A DNA stretch of 64,000 nucleotides. Source: Bin5 sp965208965. GTDB lineage: Bacteria; Chloroflexota; Anaerolineae; Caldilineales; Caldilineaceae. The notes under the pieces were generated by a model, which made no database searches, had not been told where the DNA came from, and saw only the letters and a list, made by a program, of their open reading frames with translations. Positions 44,180-52,501 of the stretch are shown in pieces (position 1 is the stretch's first letter; each line of letters opens with the position of its first letter). The position numbers and the translations under genes are program-made. Location of the stretch: positions 3,162,001 to 3,226,000 of the forward strand of contig OZ242384.1 of NCBI GenBank assembly GCA_965208965.1, written 5' to 3'.

Positions 44180-45109
44180 ATGAAATTTGGCGCACAGGTC
44201 AATTGTTATCTGACAACTTGGGATAACATTCGTACTGTGATCGAGGCCATGGAAGCGGGCCGGTGGGACAGTCTGTGGTTTGCCGACCACTACCTGCCAT
44301 CGTCGCCAAAGCGGGAAGAAGAGCTGCTGCCGGCCTACGAAGGATATACGCTTATTGCCGCCGCCGCAAGCATCACCGAACGGATGCGGCTGGGAAATTT
44401 GGTTTTGGGCAATACCTACCGCAACCCGGCCCTGGTGGCCAAAATGGCCGGAACGGTCGATCAAATATCCCACGGCCGCTTCACCTTAAGCATTGGGGCC
44501 GCCTGGTTCCAGCGGGAGCATGAGGCCTATGGCTGGGATTTCCCGCCGATGAAGGAGCGCTCGGATCGGCTGGAGGAAGCCTGTGCCCTGCTGCGAGCTC
44601 TCTTTACAGCCGATGGACCGGTCGATTTCGAGGGCCGCTACTACCGGCTCGATCAGGCTCCGCTGTCACCCGGAGGTTACAACAACCGGCAGATTCCGAT
44701 TATGGTCGGCGGCACCGGTGAGCGGCGCACACTGCGCACCCTGGCCAGATATGGTGACTTCATGAACCTGGATGGCTGGGCTGGCGGGCCAATGACCCAA
44801 GAATATTACTTTCACAAAGTTGGGGTTCTGGAGCAGCACTGCGAAAACGTTGGCCGAGACCCATCCGAAATCAAGCGTACTATCCTGATGCCGGTCAAGG
44901 TCACCGACGATCCGGCTGAAGCTGAAGCCTTCATCGCCAGTCGCAGCCTGGGTGAAGGCACGGCGGCCGGACCCAAGGACTACGTTATTGAACGCATCGG
45001 TCAGTTTATGGATGTGGGGGTTGATGAGATCATGTTTGCGGGCTTGCTCACTTCGGACGTTGAGCAGTACCACTACTTTGAAGAAGAGATTTTGTCTGCG
45101 TTTGATTGA
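44180..45109 (+). CDS. LLM class flavin-dependent oxidoreductase
   Basis: A 309-residue luciferase-like TIM-barrel enzyme that uses FMNH2 or F420. The family pattern is visible: WDSLWFADHYLPSS, RMRLGNLVLGNTYRNPALVAKMA, ISHGRFTLSIGAAWFQREHEAYG and IPIMVGGTGERRTLRTLARYGD. ATG 44180 lies after AAGAAAGGGTG. The 5' region carries the leader motif CTTCCCGGCTTCTCCCATAA shared with the permease and lipoprotein genes. The substrate is unknown; the context suggests oxidation in the same pathway as the amidohydrolases. Confidence 0.9.
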   Translation: MKFGAQVNCYLTTWDNIRTVIEAMEAGRWDSLWFADHYLPSSPKREEELLPAYEGYTLIAAAASITERMRLGNLVLGNTYRNPALVAKMAGTVDQISHGRFTLSIGAAWFQREHEAYGWDFPPMKERSDRLEEACALLRALFTADGPVDFEGRYYRLDQAPLSPGGYNNRQIPIMVGGTGERRTLRTLARYGDFMNLDGWAGGPMTQEYYFHKVGVLEQHCENVGRDPSEIKRTILMPVKVTDDPAEAEAFIASRSLGEGTAAGPKDYVIERIGQFMDVGVDEIMFAGLLTSDVEQYHYFEEEILSAFD

Positions 45110-45167
45110 AGAATCAATTATACGACTTTAATAAAGCCTTTGAAACGGTGGTAATTAACGTCAGTCT

Positions 45168-45308
45168 AGCATCCTGAGTAGGCGGATTAGGCCCATAAGG
45201 CCACAAAAACCTTAATGGAGCCGTATCGAAGGGTGCGGGTTGGCCACGAATCGTCGTTTGAGCCGCACCCTTCGATACGCCCTCGTAACTCGGGCTACTC
45301 AGGATGCT
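45168..45308. repeat. Palindromic (REPIN-like) repeat, copy 2
   Basis: Nested perfect inverted repeats: outer AGCATCCTGAGTAG (45168-45181) with CTACTCAGGATGCT (45295-45308), inner CGTATCGAAGGGTGCGG (45222-45238) with CCGCACCCTTCGATACG (45263-45279), and a 24-base loop. It can fold into one long structure of 141 bases. Copy 1 is at 37855. Confidence 0.75.
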
Positions 45309-45361
45309 ATCACTTAAAAGTTTCGGTTTCAAACTAATTTGAATATAGAAAGGAGTTATCT

Positions 45362-46441
45362 ATGAAAGTGAAAGCCGCTGTCTTGTACGAAGTGAACCAG
45401 CCAATTGTGGTTGAAGAGGTTGATGTGGACGGTCCCAAAGCGGGCGAAGTCCTGGTCAAGATCGCCGCGACGGGCGTCTGCCATAGCTGCTACTCCGTTA
45501 TTACGGGGAAGGAAAAGTGGCCGCTTCCCGCCGTGTTGGGCGATGAAGGGGCCGGGGTTGTCGAGGCGGTTGGATCGGGTGTCAGCCTGGTCAAACCGGG
45601 TGATCACGTAGTGCTTTCGATCTCGCCTGCCTGTGGTCACTGTATCTACTGTGTGCGAGGCTATGCCAGCCTTTGCTTCAAGGCAGCCCAGATGAGAGAG
45701 CGCCCCCCGCGCTATAGCAAAAATGGAAAGGGCATCTACCAATTCACCGTCGCTTCCTTTGCCGAATATACGGTCGTCCCCCAAGAAGCCGCGGTCCCGA
45801 TTGACCAGGATTTGCCGCTCGATAAGGCAGCCCTATGTGGTTGTAGCGTCATCGCCGGCGTGGGTAGCGTGGCCAACACAGCGGAGGTGAAGCTAGGGAG
45901 CAGCGTCGTCGTTATTGGCGCCGGCGGCATCGGGTTGAACGCGATTCAAGGGGCCGCTCTGGCCGGGGCGGCCCAGATCATCGCGGTTGACTTGGTGGAG
46001 GCGAAGCTTGAAATGGCTCGACAGTTTGGGGCTACACACACCATCAACGCCAGCAACGGTGACCCGATCTCCGAAATCCACGCCTTGACCGAGGGTTTGG
46101 GGGCCGATTATGCGATTGAAGCCATTGGCACAAATGTGACGTATGAACAGGCCATACGGGCCATTCGACCGCGGGGCAAAGCGATCTTGATTGGTTTACC
46201 GCAGTCCGAACCGATTTGTCTGGAGCCTCAGCTGCTGATGAATGGGGAGAGGATAATAATGGGCAGTGCCCTCGGCTCGACGCGGATGCGCTATGATGTA
46301 CCTCGCCTCATCTCACTCTATCGGGCCGGAAAACTGAAACTGGATGAACTTATCACCCAAACCTATCCGTTGGAAGCGGTGAATGAGGCGTTTGAAGATA
46401 TGCTCAATGGCAAGGTTGCCCGTGGCGTAATTCGATTTTGA
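45362..46441 (+). CDS. Zinc-dependent alcohol dehydrogenase (MDR family)
   Basis: A 359-residue class III-like alcohol dehydrogenase. The catalytic-zinc Cys is in ATGVCHSCYSV and the third ligand in LCGCSVIAGVGS. The structural zinc site has all four Cys (CGHCIYCVRGYASLC). The NAD site is VIGAGGIGLNAIQGA. Unusual: the second catalytic-zinc ligand, His in the usual GHEGAG, is Asp in LGDEGAGVV. ATG 45362 follows AAAGGAG. The next dehydrogenase overlaps its stop by four bases. Confidence 0.9.
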   Translation: MKVKAAVLYEVNQPIVVEEVDVDGPKAGEVLVKIAATGVCHSCYSVITGKEKWPLPAVLGDEGAGVVEAVGSGVSLVKPGDHVVLSISPACGHCIYCVRGYASLCFKAAQMRERPPRYSKNGKGIYQFTVASFAEYTVVPQEAAVPIDQDLPLDKAALCGCSVIAGVGSVANTAEVKLGSSVVVIGAGGIGLNAIQGAALAGAAQIIAVDLVEAKLEMARQFGATHTINASNGDPISEIHALTEGLGADYAIEAIGTNVTYEQAIRAIRPRGKAILIGLPQSEPICLEPQLLMNGERIIMGSALGSTRMRYDVPRLISLYRAGKLKLDELITQTYPLEAVNEAFEDMLNGKVARGVIRF

Positions 46442-47403
46442 AATCACAGCGCATCGTCGCCACAGCTCAGAGCAAAATTGCAGTTGAGGACTTTGAGCTA
46501 CCATCATTAGAACCAGATCAGGTGCTTATCGAAACGCAGTTCTCTGCAATTTCGCCGGGTACGGAGCTGGCCTTTCTACATCACCTGCCAAATACGCCCG
46601 GTGTTTATCCCTACTATCCGGGCTACTCATCCAGTGGTCACGTGGCTGACAAAGGAAGTGCTGTGACTGATTTGGAAGTCGGCCAGCGGGTGGCCTGTAA
46701 AATTAGACACGCGGCCCACGCTATCGTTGAGGCTGGTCGCTGTATCCCTATTCCTGATGGAGTCAGCAATCAGGATGCGTCCATCTATCGGCTGATATCA
46801 ATAGTCATGCAGGGCATTCACAAGGCCCAAGTTCAATTGGGTTGGGAGGTGGCCGTGCTGGGATTAGGCTCGATTGGTAATCTGGCCGGACAGGTTGCTC
46901 GGGCTGCAGGCTCAACCCACGTCCACGGTTTTGATCCGGTTGGCTGGCGACGAGACCTGGCTTTGCAGTCTGGCTTCGATGCGGTTTCTGACTCAACCGA
47001 AATCGGAACCCTGACGGATCGCTTCCAGGCTGTCATCGAAGCGACTGGCGTAGCTGAAGTCGTGCCGTCCTCATTTCACCTGGCCGCGCGATTGGGCCAT
47101 GTGGTTCTGCTTGCCTCAACACGGGGCGAGACGGAGAGCGTCAATTTTTATCGCGATGTCCACAAAAAGGGACTAACCATCTTTGGCGCGCATGATGCGA
47201 TTCGGCCCCAGACTGAAGACCATCTGGGCTTTACGACCGAACAGACCGATGATCTTACCGCCCTAAGACTCGTGGCCAGTGGTCGCGTTCAGGCCAAACC
47301 AATCATCAGCGATGTCGTCTCCTATCAAGATGCGACCAGCGCTTATCAACGATTAACGCGGCGTGATGAAGCGTTGATGATGATTGTCTTGCAGTGGAAG
47401 TGA
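46438..47403 (+). CDS. Zinc-type dehydrogenase-like oxidoreductase (MDR family)
   Basis: A 321-residue medium-chain dehydrogenase. The N-terminal GroES-like part reads FSAISPGTELAFLHHLP, YPYYPGYSSSGHVADKG; the Rossmann domain has AVLGLGSIGNLAGQVARAAG. It lacks the structural-zinc cysteines and resembles the sorbitol/threonine dehydrogenase-like group found beside Gfo/Idh genes in sugar-acid catabolism. It starts at TTG 46438, overlapping the previous stop (TTGA), so the two are coupled. Confidence 0.85.
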   Translation: MKSQRIVATAQSKIAVEDFELPSLEPDQVLIETQFSAISPGTELAFLHHLPNTPGVYPYYPGYSSSGHVADKGSAVTDLEVGQRVACKIRHAAHAIVEAGRCIPIPDGVSNQDASIYRLISIVMQGIHKAQVQLGWEVAVLGLGSIGNLAGQVARAAGSTHVHGFDPVGWRRDLALQSGFDAVSDSTEIGTLTDRFQAVIEATGVAEVVPSSFHLAARLGHVVLLASTRGETESVNFYRDVHKKGLTIFGAHDAIRPQTEDHLGFTTEQTDDLTALRLVASGRVQAKPIISDVVSYQDATSAYQRLTRRDEALMMIVLQWK

Positions 47404-47427
47404 GGCCACCAGTGAAAAAGAAGCATC

Positions 47428-48159
47428 ATGTCTCACGAGAATAATATTGACCAAATTAGAGTAGGAATTGCCGGATTAGGGCGCAGCGGCTGGGGTATTC
47501 ACGCCAATGCGATGGCGCAACTGACCAGGCATTTTAACGTGGTCGCCGTTTGCGACCCGGATAGAGAACGGCAGGAGGAAGCCAAAGAGCGTTTCGACTG
47601 TTTGGCCTACGATGACTTCGCGGGTTTAGTGGCCGATGAGGCGGTTGAACTGATGGTGGTGGCCAATCCCAGCCAGTTGCACTGCCAGGACTCGATTGCG
47701 GCTATGCGGGCCGGAAAGCACGTGATTGTGGAAAAGCCAATGGCCCCCACTTTGGATGAAGTAGACGAGATGATTGCCGCCTCCAAAGAGACAGTGCAAA
47801 TTCTAACCGTTAACCAAAATTACCGTTACGCCAGCGATTTTCTCAAAATTAAGGAGATTGTTGAATCGGGCGTGTTGGGACGAATTGTGCTGATGCGCTT
47901 TACCGACCACGGCTTTAGCCGGCGCTGGGATTGGCAAACGCTCAAACAATATGGCGGGGGCATCCTCAACAACAAGGGCGCCCACACCATTGATTGGGCC
48001 TTTCTATTAGTTGACGACCCCGAACCAGAGGTGATGGCCCACATGGAGACGACCCCCCTTTACGCCGGAGATGCCGAAAGCCATGCAAAGCTCATTATCC
48101 GGCCAAAGGACGGCCCCATGATTCAAATTGAGATGACCCATACCAACGCCTACCCGTAG
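47428..48159 (+). CDS. Gfo/Idh/MocA family oxidoreductase, interrupted by a stop codon
   Basis: The first 243 residues of an NAD(P)-dependent sugar-type dehydrogenase: Rossmann motif VGIAGLGRSGWGIHANAM, the EKP motif in VIVEKPMAPTLDE, and NNKGAHTIDWAFLL with the active-site His. The family is normally 330-390 residues; here TAG at 48157 stops it. The same frame continues past the stop with family-like sequence (see 48160-48424). It is probably a decaying gene, or the stop is a sequence error. Confidence 0.8.
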   Translation: MSHENNIDQIRVGIAGLGRSGWGIHANAMAQLTRHFNVVAVCDPDRERQEEAKERFDCLAYDDFAGLVADEAVELMVVANPSQLHCQDSIAAMRAGKHVIVEKPMAPTLDEVDEMIAASKETVQILTVNQNYRYASDFLKIKEIVESGVLGRIVLMRFTDHGFSRRWDWQTLKQYGGGILNNKGAHTIDWAFLLVDDPEPEVMAHMETTPLYAGDAESHAKLIIRPKDGPMIQIEMTHTNAYP

Positions 48160-48424
48160 GAAAGCTGTTTGATTATGGCCACGCAAGGCAGCTTGAGCAG
48201 CAATCGCGAGCTGATCCGTTGGAAGTATTTTAGGTTGTAGGACGCCTCTCCGCTAGTACTGGACACCCAACCCAGCCCCGACCGTAGCTACAACCGCGAA
48301 AACTTGTCCTGGATCGAAGAGTCGTACCAGCCCTATCAGAATCTTAGCAACGACGTGCAGCACCTCTATCAAGACCTGTATGCCACCATTCGCCAGGGCG
48401 CACCGCTGGCGATTACCGCGGAGT
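48160..48424 (+). pseudogene. 3' remnant of the Gfo/Idh gene
   Basis: In frame with the gene at 47428 but after its TAG, the sequence reads MATQGSLSSNRELIRWKYF, a second TAG at about 48238, then LDTQPSPDRSYNRENLSWIEE and ATIRQGAPLAITAE, a recognisable Gfo/Idh C-terminal end. At about 48424 it breaks off and joins a fragment of a dihydrolipoyl dehydrogenase gene. Two stops plus an abrupt junction mark it as decayed. Confidence 0.7.
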
Positions 48425-48772
48425 ATGGTGAGCCCCGAGGTTGCCTCGGTTGGTCTCACCGAAGCCGAAGCACAGGAACGAGGTTATCAGGTTAAAACGG
48501 GGCAATTTCCTTTTGAAGCCAATGGCAAAGCCTTAGGTATGGCTGAAAACGTTGGCTTTGTAAAAATTGTTGCTGAAGAAACATATAACGAGGTATTAGG
48601 AATCCATATGATTGGAGCGGGTGTTACGGAGTTAATTGCCGGACCTACCGGGATGATCACCGTGGAAACAACCCTTGAAGCGTTGGCCGAAACGGTTCAT
48701 CCCCACCCCACATTGAGCGAAGTTATTATGGAAGCTGCCCACGTTGCCTTGGGTGAGGCGATACATAATTGA
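48425..48772 (+). pseudogene. Dihydrolipoyl dehydrogenase C-terminal fragment
   Basis: About 115 residues of the dimerisation domain of a dihydrolipoamide dehydrogenase: SPEVASVGLTEAEAQERGY, FVKIVAEETYNEVLGIHMIG and the active-site HPHPTLSEVIMEA near the end. The FAD and NAD domains (about 340 residues) are absent, replaced upstream by the Gfo/Idh remnant. An open frame begins at 48380, but family sequence starts near ATG 48425. Not likely to be functional alone. Confidence 0.75.
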
Positions 48773-48989
48773 CAGGGCAATGTGCTTCAGTTTAAGTGTT
48801 CCGCGCCAGCTCTCTATCCGACAAAAGACCTTGGTCGCCTTGACCGATCAACTCGTTGTCTCTGTTACAGAGAGCGAATGGACGCCCGTCGAGACCGCCG
48901 TGAACGGACACCCGCTGGTCGCCTTAGGGCAAAGCGGAGAGCAGATTGTTGTGGTTACCAACGACGGACAGATATGGCTTACCCAATAA
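48744..48989 (+). pseudogene. Short ORF, possible beta-propeller C-terminal fragment
   Basis: An 81-residue frame overlapping the Lpd fragment. Its last 45 residues (VVSVTESEWTPVETAVNGHPLV and VVVTNDGQIWLTQ, separated by a few residues) look like the last blade of a beta-propeller protein. The rest of such a gene is missing. It ends 34 bases before the next amidohydrolase. Identification is weak. Confidence 0.3.
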
Positions 48990-49023
48990 CGATCTTCGAG
49001 AAACTATCTGCGAAGGAGATATC

Positions 49024-49980
49024 ATGACCAGCAATCCAAACCAATGGTTAGCCTTAACCCGAGAAGAAGCCATCGAGCCTGATCTACCCATTTGTGATCC
49101 ACACCACCATTTGTGGGTCCGCTCTGATGACCTTTTCCCTCACAAGATCTATCTACTTGATGAGCTGCTGGAAGATACCGGCAGCGGCCATAATGTCGTG
49201 CAGACCGTTTTTGTTGAGTGTGGTTCAATGTACCGAAAGGACGGCCCGGTAGAGCTACGGCCTGTCGGCGAGACAGAGTTTGTTGAGGCTGTGGCCACTG
49301 AAAGCGAGCGCAACCGAAACGATGGCGGTGGGGCGATCATCGCCGGCATTGTCAGCCATGCCGATTTGACATTGGGTGAAGGGGTGAAGCCGATCCTCGA
49401 AGCTCACCTGGCAGCCAGCCCAACCCGCTTTCGCGGTATTCGCCACAGTGCCTATTGGAACACCAGCGATGAGCTCTCTAAATTTAATTCTATTCGCCCT
49501 GGCTTATTGCTGGATGAAGCGTTTCGAGCCGGTTTTTCCAGTTTGCAACACTATGGATTGAGCTTCGAGACTGCACTATGGCATTACCAACTTCCTGATC
49601 TAATCGATCTGGCTCGGGCCTTTCCGGAGACGACCATCATCGTGGACCACATTGGCGGACTGTTGGGGATCGGGCCTTATGCCCAGGATCGCAGCGGGGC
49701 AGTCAAAAATTGGCAGCACGATATCGCCAAGTTGGCCGCCTGCCCTAACGTGATGATGAAGTTGGGCGGGCTGGGAATGCCCTGGTACGGCTTCGATTGG
49801 CACCAACGTTCGGCACCACCGGATTCGGTCACCTTAGCCGAAGGGATGAGACCCCTCTTCCTGTGGTGTATCGAGCAGTTTGGCGTTGATCGCTGCATGT
49901 TCGAGAGCAACTTCCCGGTGGATAAGGTTTCATATTCCTATAGTCTGATAAAGTCGCTATGTTGGCAGCAAGGGACATAA
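49024..49980 (+). CDS. Amidohydrolase family protein (second copy), 3' truncated at the block edge
   Basis: A 318-residue amidohydrolase-2 protein. Metal motif CDPHHHLWVRSDDLF, His in IIVDHIGGLLGIG, and the late Asp region CMFESNFPVDKVSYSYSL. Relatives continue about 40-50 residues after this with a helix ending in a conserved RVYRL-like tail. Here the sequence changes after Ser-Leu (about 49947) to codons that belong to comEC on the other strand and stops at TAA 49978. ATG 49024 follows AAGGAGATATC. The two conserved ends meet within a few bases, so the junction is sharp. Confidence 0.85.
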   Translation: MTSNPNQWLALTREEAIEPDLPICDPHHHLWVRSDDLFPHKIYLLDELLEDTGSGHNVVQTVFVECGSMYRKDGPVELRPVGETEFVEAVATESERNRNDGGGAIIAGIVSHADLTLGEGVKPILEAHLAASPTRFRGIRHSAYWNTSDELSKFNSIRPGLLLDEAFRAGFSSLQHYGLSFETALWHYQLPDLIDLARAFPETTIIVDHIGGLLGIGPYAQDRSGAVKNWQHDIAKLAACPNVMMKLGGLGMPWYGFDWHQRSAPPDSVTLAEGMRPLFLWCIEQFGVDRCMFESNFPVDKVSYSYSLIKSLCWQQGT

Positions 49981-51283
49981 TCAGAGCATCGCGCAACAGG
50001 TCGCCGATCGAGCTGGGCATGAGGAACTCCGGCCCGGGACTGCCGGGTAACGGCCCAAAACTGCGCAGGCGCGACATCAGCGGATTCAGTAAGGAACTGA
50101 ATCCGCCGGTTAGAGCGGGGCCAATCAAGATCAGGCCGGCTGTGGCCGCGCCGCTGAGTTGAAAGCCCACGTCCCAGAGCATGAGAGGATTCCACAGCGT
50201 CATCAACAAGCACGCCGCGGCAAGACTTACCAAGGCTGTGCTCCGACGGCCCAGCACCGTTGCAATTACAAACAAACTGCCCATTAGGGCCGCCCGCATT
50301 ACTGCGGCGTCTCCTCCGACCAGGAGCGCGTAGAAGGCGAGCCCGCCCAGGGTCGGCCACAGTGCGCCGCGTTTCCCAAATGCCCAGATTCCCAGGGCCA
50401 TAAGTACGCCGGTCACCGGCGCCACGTTGCTGCCGCTGATAACGATAACATGGCTCGTGCCCGTAAGGTTGAATTTGTCGTATAACTCCCGGGGAATGCC
50501 GGCTTCAATGCCCAATAGCATCCCGTTTGCCAGGGATGCATGAGGTTCCGGCAGCAGACGATTCAACAGCTTGTCGCCGCGATTGCGCACTCCGTAGATC
50601 AACTGAAGCGGAAAGCCCCCGCGCAACATTCCCGGCTGCGGCTCTATGCTCGGCCGTAGCATCAAGCTGTGAATCTGCTTGCGTGCCAGGTAGGCCTGGT
50701 AGTCAAAGTCCTCGAAGACCGGAGGATTCGTCAACGCGCCTCTTACTCGCACGCTTTCACCGTAGCGAAAACGGTATACGTCCCCCGTCTGGATACGGAG
50801 GCGCCCGCTGACCTTCTTCCTCTCGCCGGAAAGCTCCAGGGACTCCACCTCGATGTCCAGACGCCGGCGTCCATCTCTCAGAACAGGGTAACTTGCCACA
50901 TAGCCGTCTGCAGTGACGCGCGGGCTTCTGCTGTCTCTTTCGTCACTGTTGTAGTACGCCAATTGAGACGGCCCCAGACAGGGTTGCGGCGGGCGCGAAC
51001 CCAGGCGCAAAACACCGCAAATGCCGGCGAGCGCAATCGCGCCGCTGAGCCAACTGGATAGGGACCCGCGCGGGGCCGCGAAACCGGCTGTCGCCGGCCA
51101 GCGCATGGGTTTCGCTGCTTTGGCAATGACTTTGGCATCCATCCAAAGACAAACTGGGATGAGAGCCAGCGCTGCCATCCAATAGTGGTCGCCGACACCG
51201 CAGCCTAACCATCCCTTTTGCCAGAGAAACCGTCCAGCAGCTATGCCCACCAGGTAGGCGGTGGCAAGATAGAGTAACTTCAC
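49829..51283 (-). CDS. comEC: ComEC N-terminal and membrane domain (split gene)
   Basis: The first 444 or so residues are the DUF4131 and competence membrane domains of ComEC, the inner-membrane DNA uptake channel: N-terminal helices, an OB-like domain (RVRGALTNPPVFEDFDYQAYLARK), then LANGMLLGIEAGIPRELYDKFNLTGTSHVIVISGSN and FQLSGAATAGLILIGPAL. Near DALIMSLAANIATL (about 49949) similarity ends; the family continues with a Pro and about 100 more membrane residues before the beta-lactamase-like domain. The frame then runs through antisense of the amidohydrolase to 49829. The C-terminal domain lies at 30496-31425. Confidence 0.85.
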   Translation of the reverse strand: MKLLYLATAYLVGIAAGRFLWQKGWLGCGVGDHYWMAALALIPVCLWMDAKVIAKAAKPMRWPATAGFAAPRGSLSSWLSGAIALAGICGVLRLGSRPPQPCLGPSQLAYYNSDERDSRSPRVTADGYVASYPVLRDGRRRLDIEVESLELSGERKKVSGRLRIQTGDVYRFRYGESVRVRGALTNPPVFEDFDYQAYLARKQIHSLMLRPSIEPQPGMLRGGFPLQLIYGVRNRGDKLLNRLLPEPHASLANGMLLGIEAGIPRELYDKFNLTGTSHVIVISGSNVAPVTGVLMALGIWAFGKRGALWPTLGGLAFYALLVGGDAAVMRAALMGSLFVIATVLGRRSTALVSLAAACLLMTLWNPLMLWDVGFQLSGAATAGLILIGPALTGGFSSLLNPLMSRLRSFGPLPGSPGPEFLMPSSIGDLLRDALIMSLAANIATLSDYRNMKPYPPGSCSRTCSDQRQTARYTTGRGVSSLRLR

Positions 51284-51589
51284 TTGAATGAGCCAAATGG
51301 AGATGCAACATCGGGCCGGGCCGGGGCCAATCCGGGCGAGAGAATGTTACTCCATGTCGGAATATTAAACTACATCGAGACGCTGGCTGTCGCTGAGGCA
51401 AAACAGCGGGTTGCTCTGTAGCAAGCACTTATAGACGACAGGTTTTTCTCTCGACTTAATCTTGTGGTATAACTGAACCGGAGAAGGCTCCTAGTGACTT
51501 TCCCGATTCCCTCCTAGCCCAACACGGATTTCAAGAGGTAACTTACGCATAAAGGTTCCAACACCCGAACCCATCGAGGAGGTAGTTCT
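51284..51589. other. Divergent intergenic region between comEC and coxM
   Basis: 306 bases. It holds the rightward extended -10 promoter at 51465-51473. No gene is seen. Confidence 0.5.
51465..51473 (+). promoter_or_regulatory. Extended -10 promoter of the coxMSL operon
   Basis: TGG-TATAAC, an extended -10 motif, 117 bases before the coxM start. No good -35 is visible. Confidence 0.4.
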
Positions 51590-52501
51590 TTGCAAGCAAT
51601 TGAATTTGTAGCACCAACAACTGTGGACGAGGCAATCTCGGCCCTGGCAGCCGGGAGCGGAAGGGCCCGCCCGCTTAGCGGGGGCACCGACCTAATCGCC
51701 CAGCTCCAGGAAGGGCGCCTCGCACTGGACACAGTCGTCGACCTGAAGCGAATTCCCGAATTGATGGCGATTTCCATCAGCGGCGACGGTCTGACCCTGG
51801 GCGCTTCCGCGTCCTGCCATTCGATCAACGCCAACCAGGCGATACGCGACGCCTATCCTGCACTGATCGATTCGACACACCTGATCGGTGGCACCCAGAT
51901 TCAAGGGCGCGCCAGCCTTGGCGGCAACCTGTGCAACTCTTCCCCGGCCGCCGATTCGATTCCCAATCTCATTGCCCACAGCGTCACCTGCAATATCGCA
52001 GGCCCCAACGGCCGGCGCTCAGTCGCTGTTGAGGACTTTTGTACAGGGCCCGGCCGCAATGTGCTGGAAGATGGCGAGTTTCTGGTCTCGCTTGATTTCC
52101 CCACGCCGCCCGCTAACTTCGGTGCAGCCTACCTGCGATTCATCCCTCGCAATGAAATGGATATCGCGGTCGTCGGCGCCGGCGCCTCAGTTGTTTTGAG
52201 CGATGACAAAAGTACCATTCAGTCTGCACGTGTGGCACTGGGCGCTGTCGCGCCGACCCCGCTCTACGTGGTGGAGGCAGGCGACGCCTTAGCCGGTCAA
52301 CCGGTCTCCGAAGAGTCCCTGGACAAGGCCGCCGAGCTGGCCAAGGCCGCGGCAAAACCGATCAGCGACATGCGTGGAACGATCCCTCAGCGCAAACACC
52401 TCTCTGCTGTCCTGACACAGCGCGCACTGCGGATCGCAATCGACCGGGCACGAGGCACAAAAACTGTTGACGAATTGGGGAGACTGAACGGACATGGCTA
52501 A
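51590..52501 (+). CDS. Molybdenum hydroxylase FAD-binding medium subunit (CoxM-like)
   Basis: A 303-residue FAD subunit of a xanthine dehydrogenase/CO dehydrogenase-type enzyme. FAD contacts are visible in GRARPLSGGTDLIAQLQ and in GTQIQGRASLGGNLCNSSPAADS. It starts at TTG 51590, preceded by GAGGAGGT. It overlaps the iron-sulfur subunit by eight bases. The operon order M-S-L is the classic one. Confidence 0.93.
   Translation: MQAIEFVAPTTVDEAISALAAGSGRARPLSGGTDLIAQLQEGRLALDTVVDLKRIPELMAISISGDGLTLGASASCHSINANQAIRDAYPALIDSTHLIGGTQIQGRASLGGNLCNSSPAADSIPNLIAHSVTCNIAGPNGRRSVAVEDFCTGPGRNVLEDGEFLVSLDFPTPPANFGAAYLRFIPRNEMDIAVVGAGASVVLSDDKSTIQSARVALGAVAPTPLYVVEAGDALAGQPVSEESLDKAAELAKAAAKPISDMRGTIPQRKHLSAVLTQRALRIAIDRARGTKTVDELGRLNGHG

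Noticed and set aside
31500..49950. Prophage or integrative element with integrase
   Set aside because: No integrase, transposase, tRNA target or structural phage gene is visible in the block; edges look like illegitimate joins.
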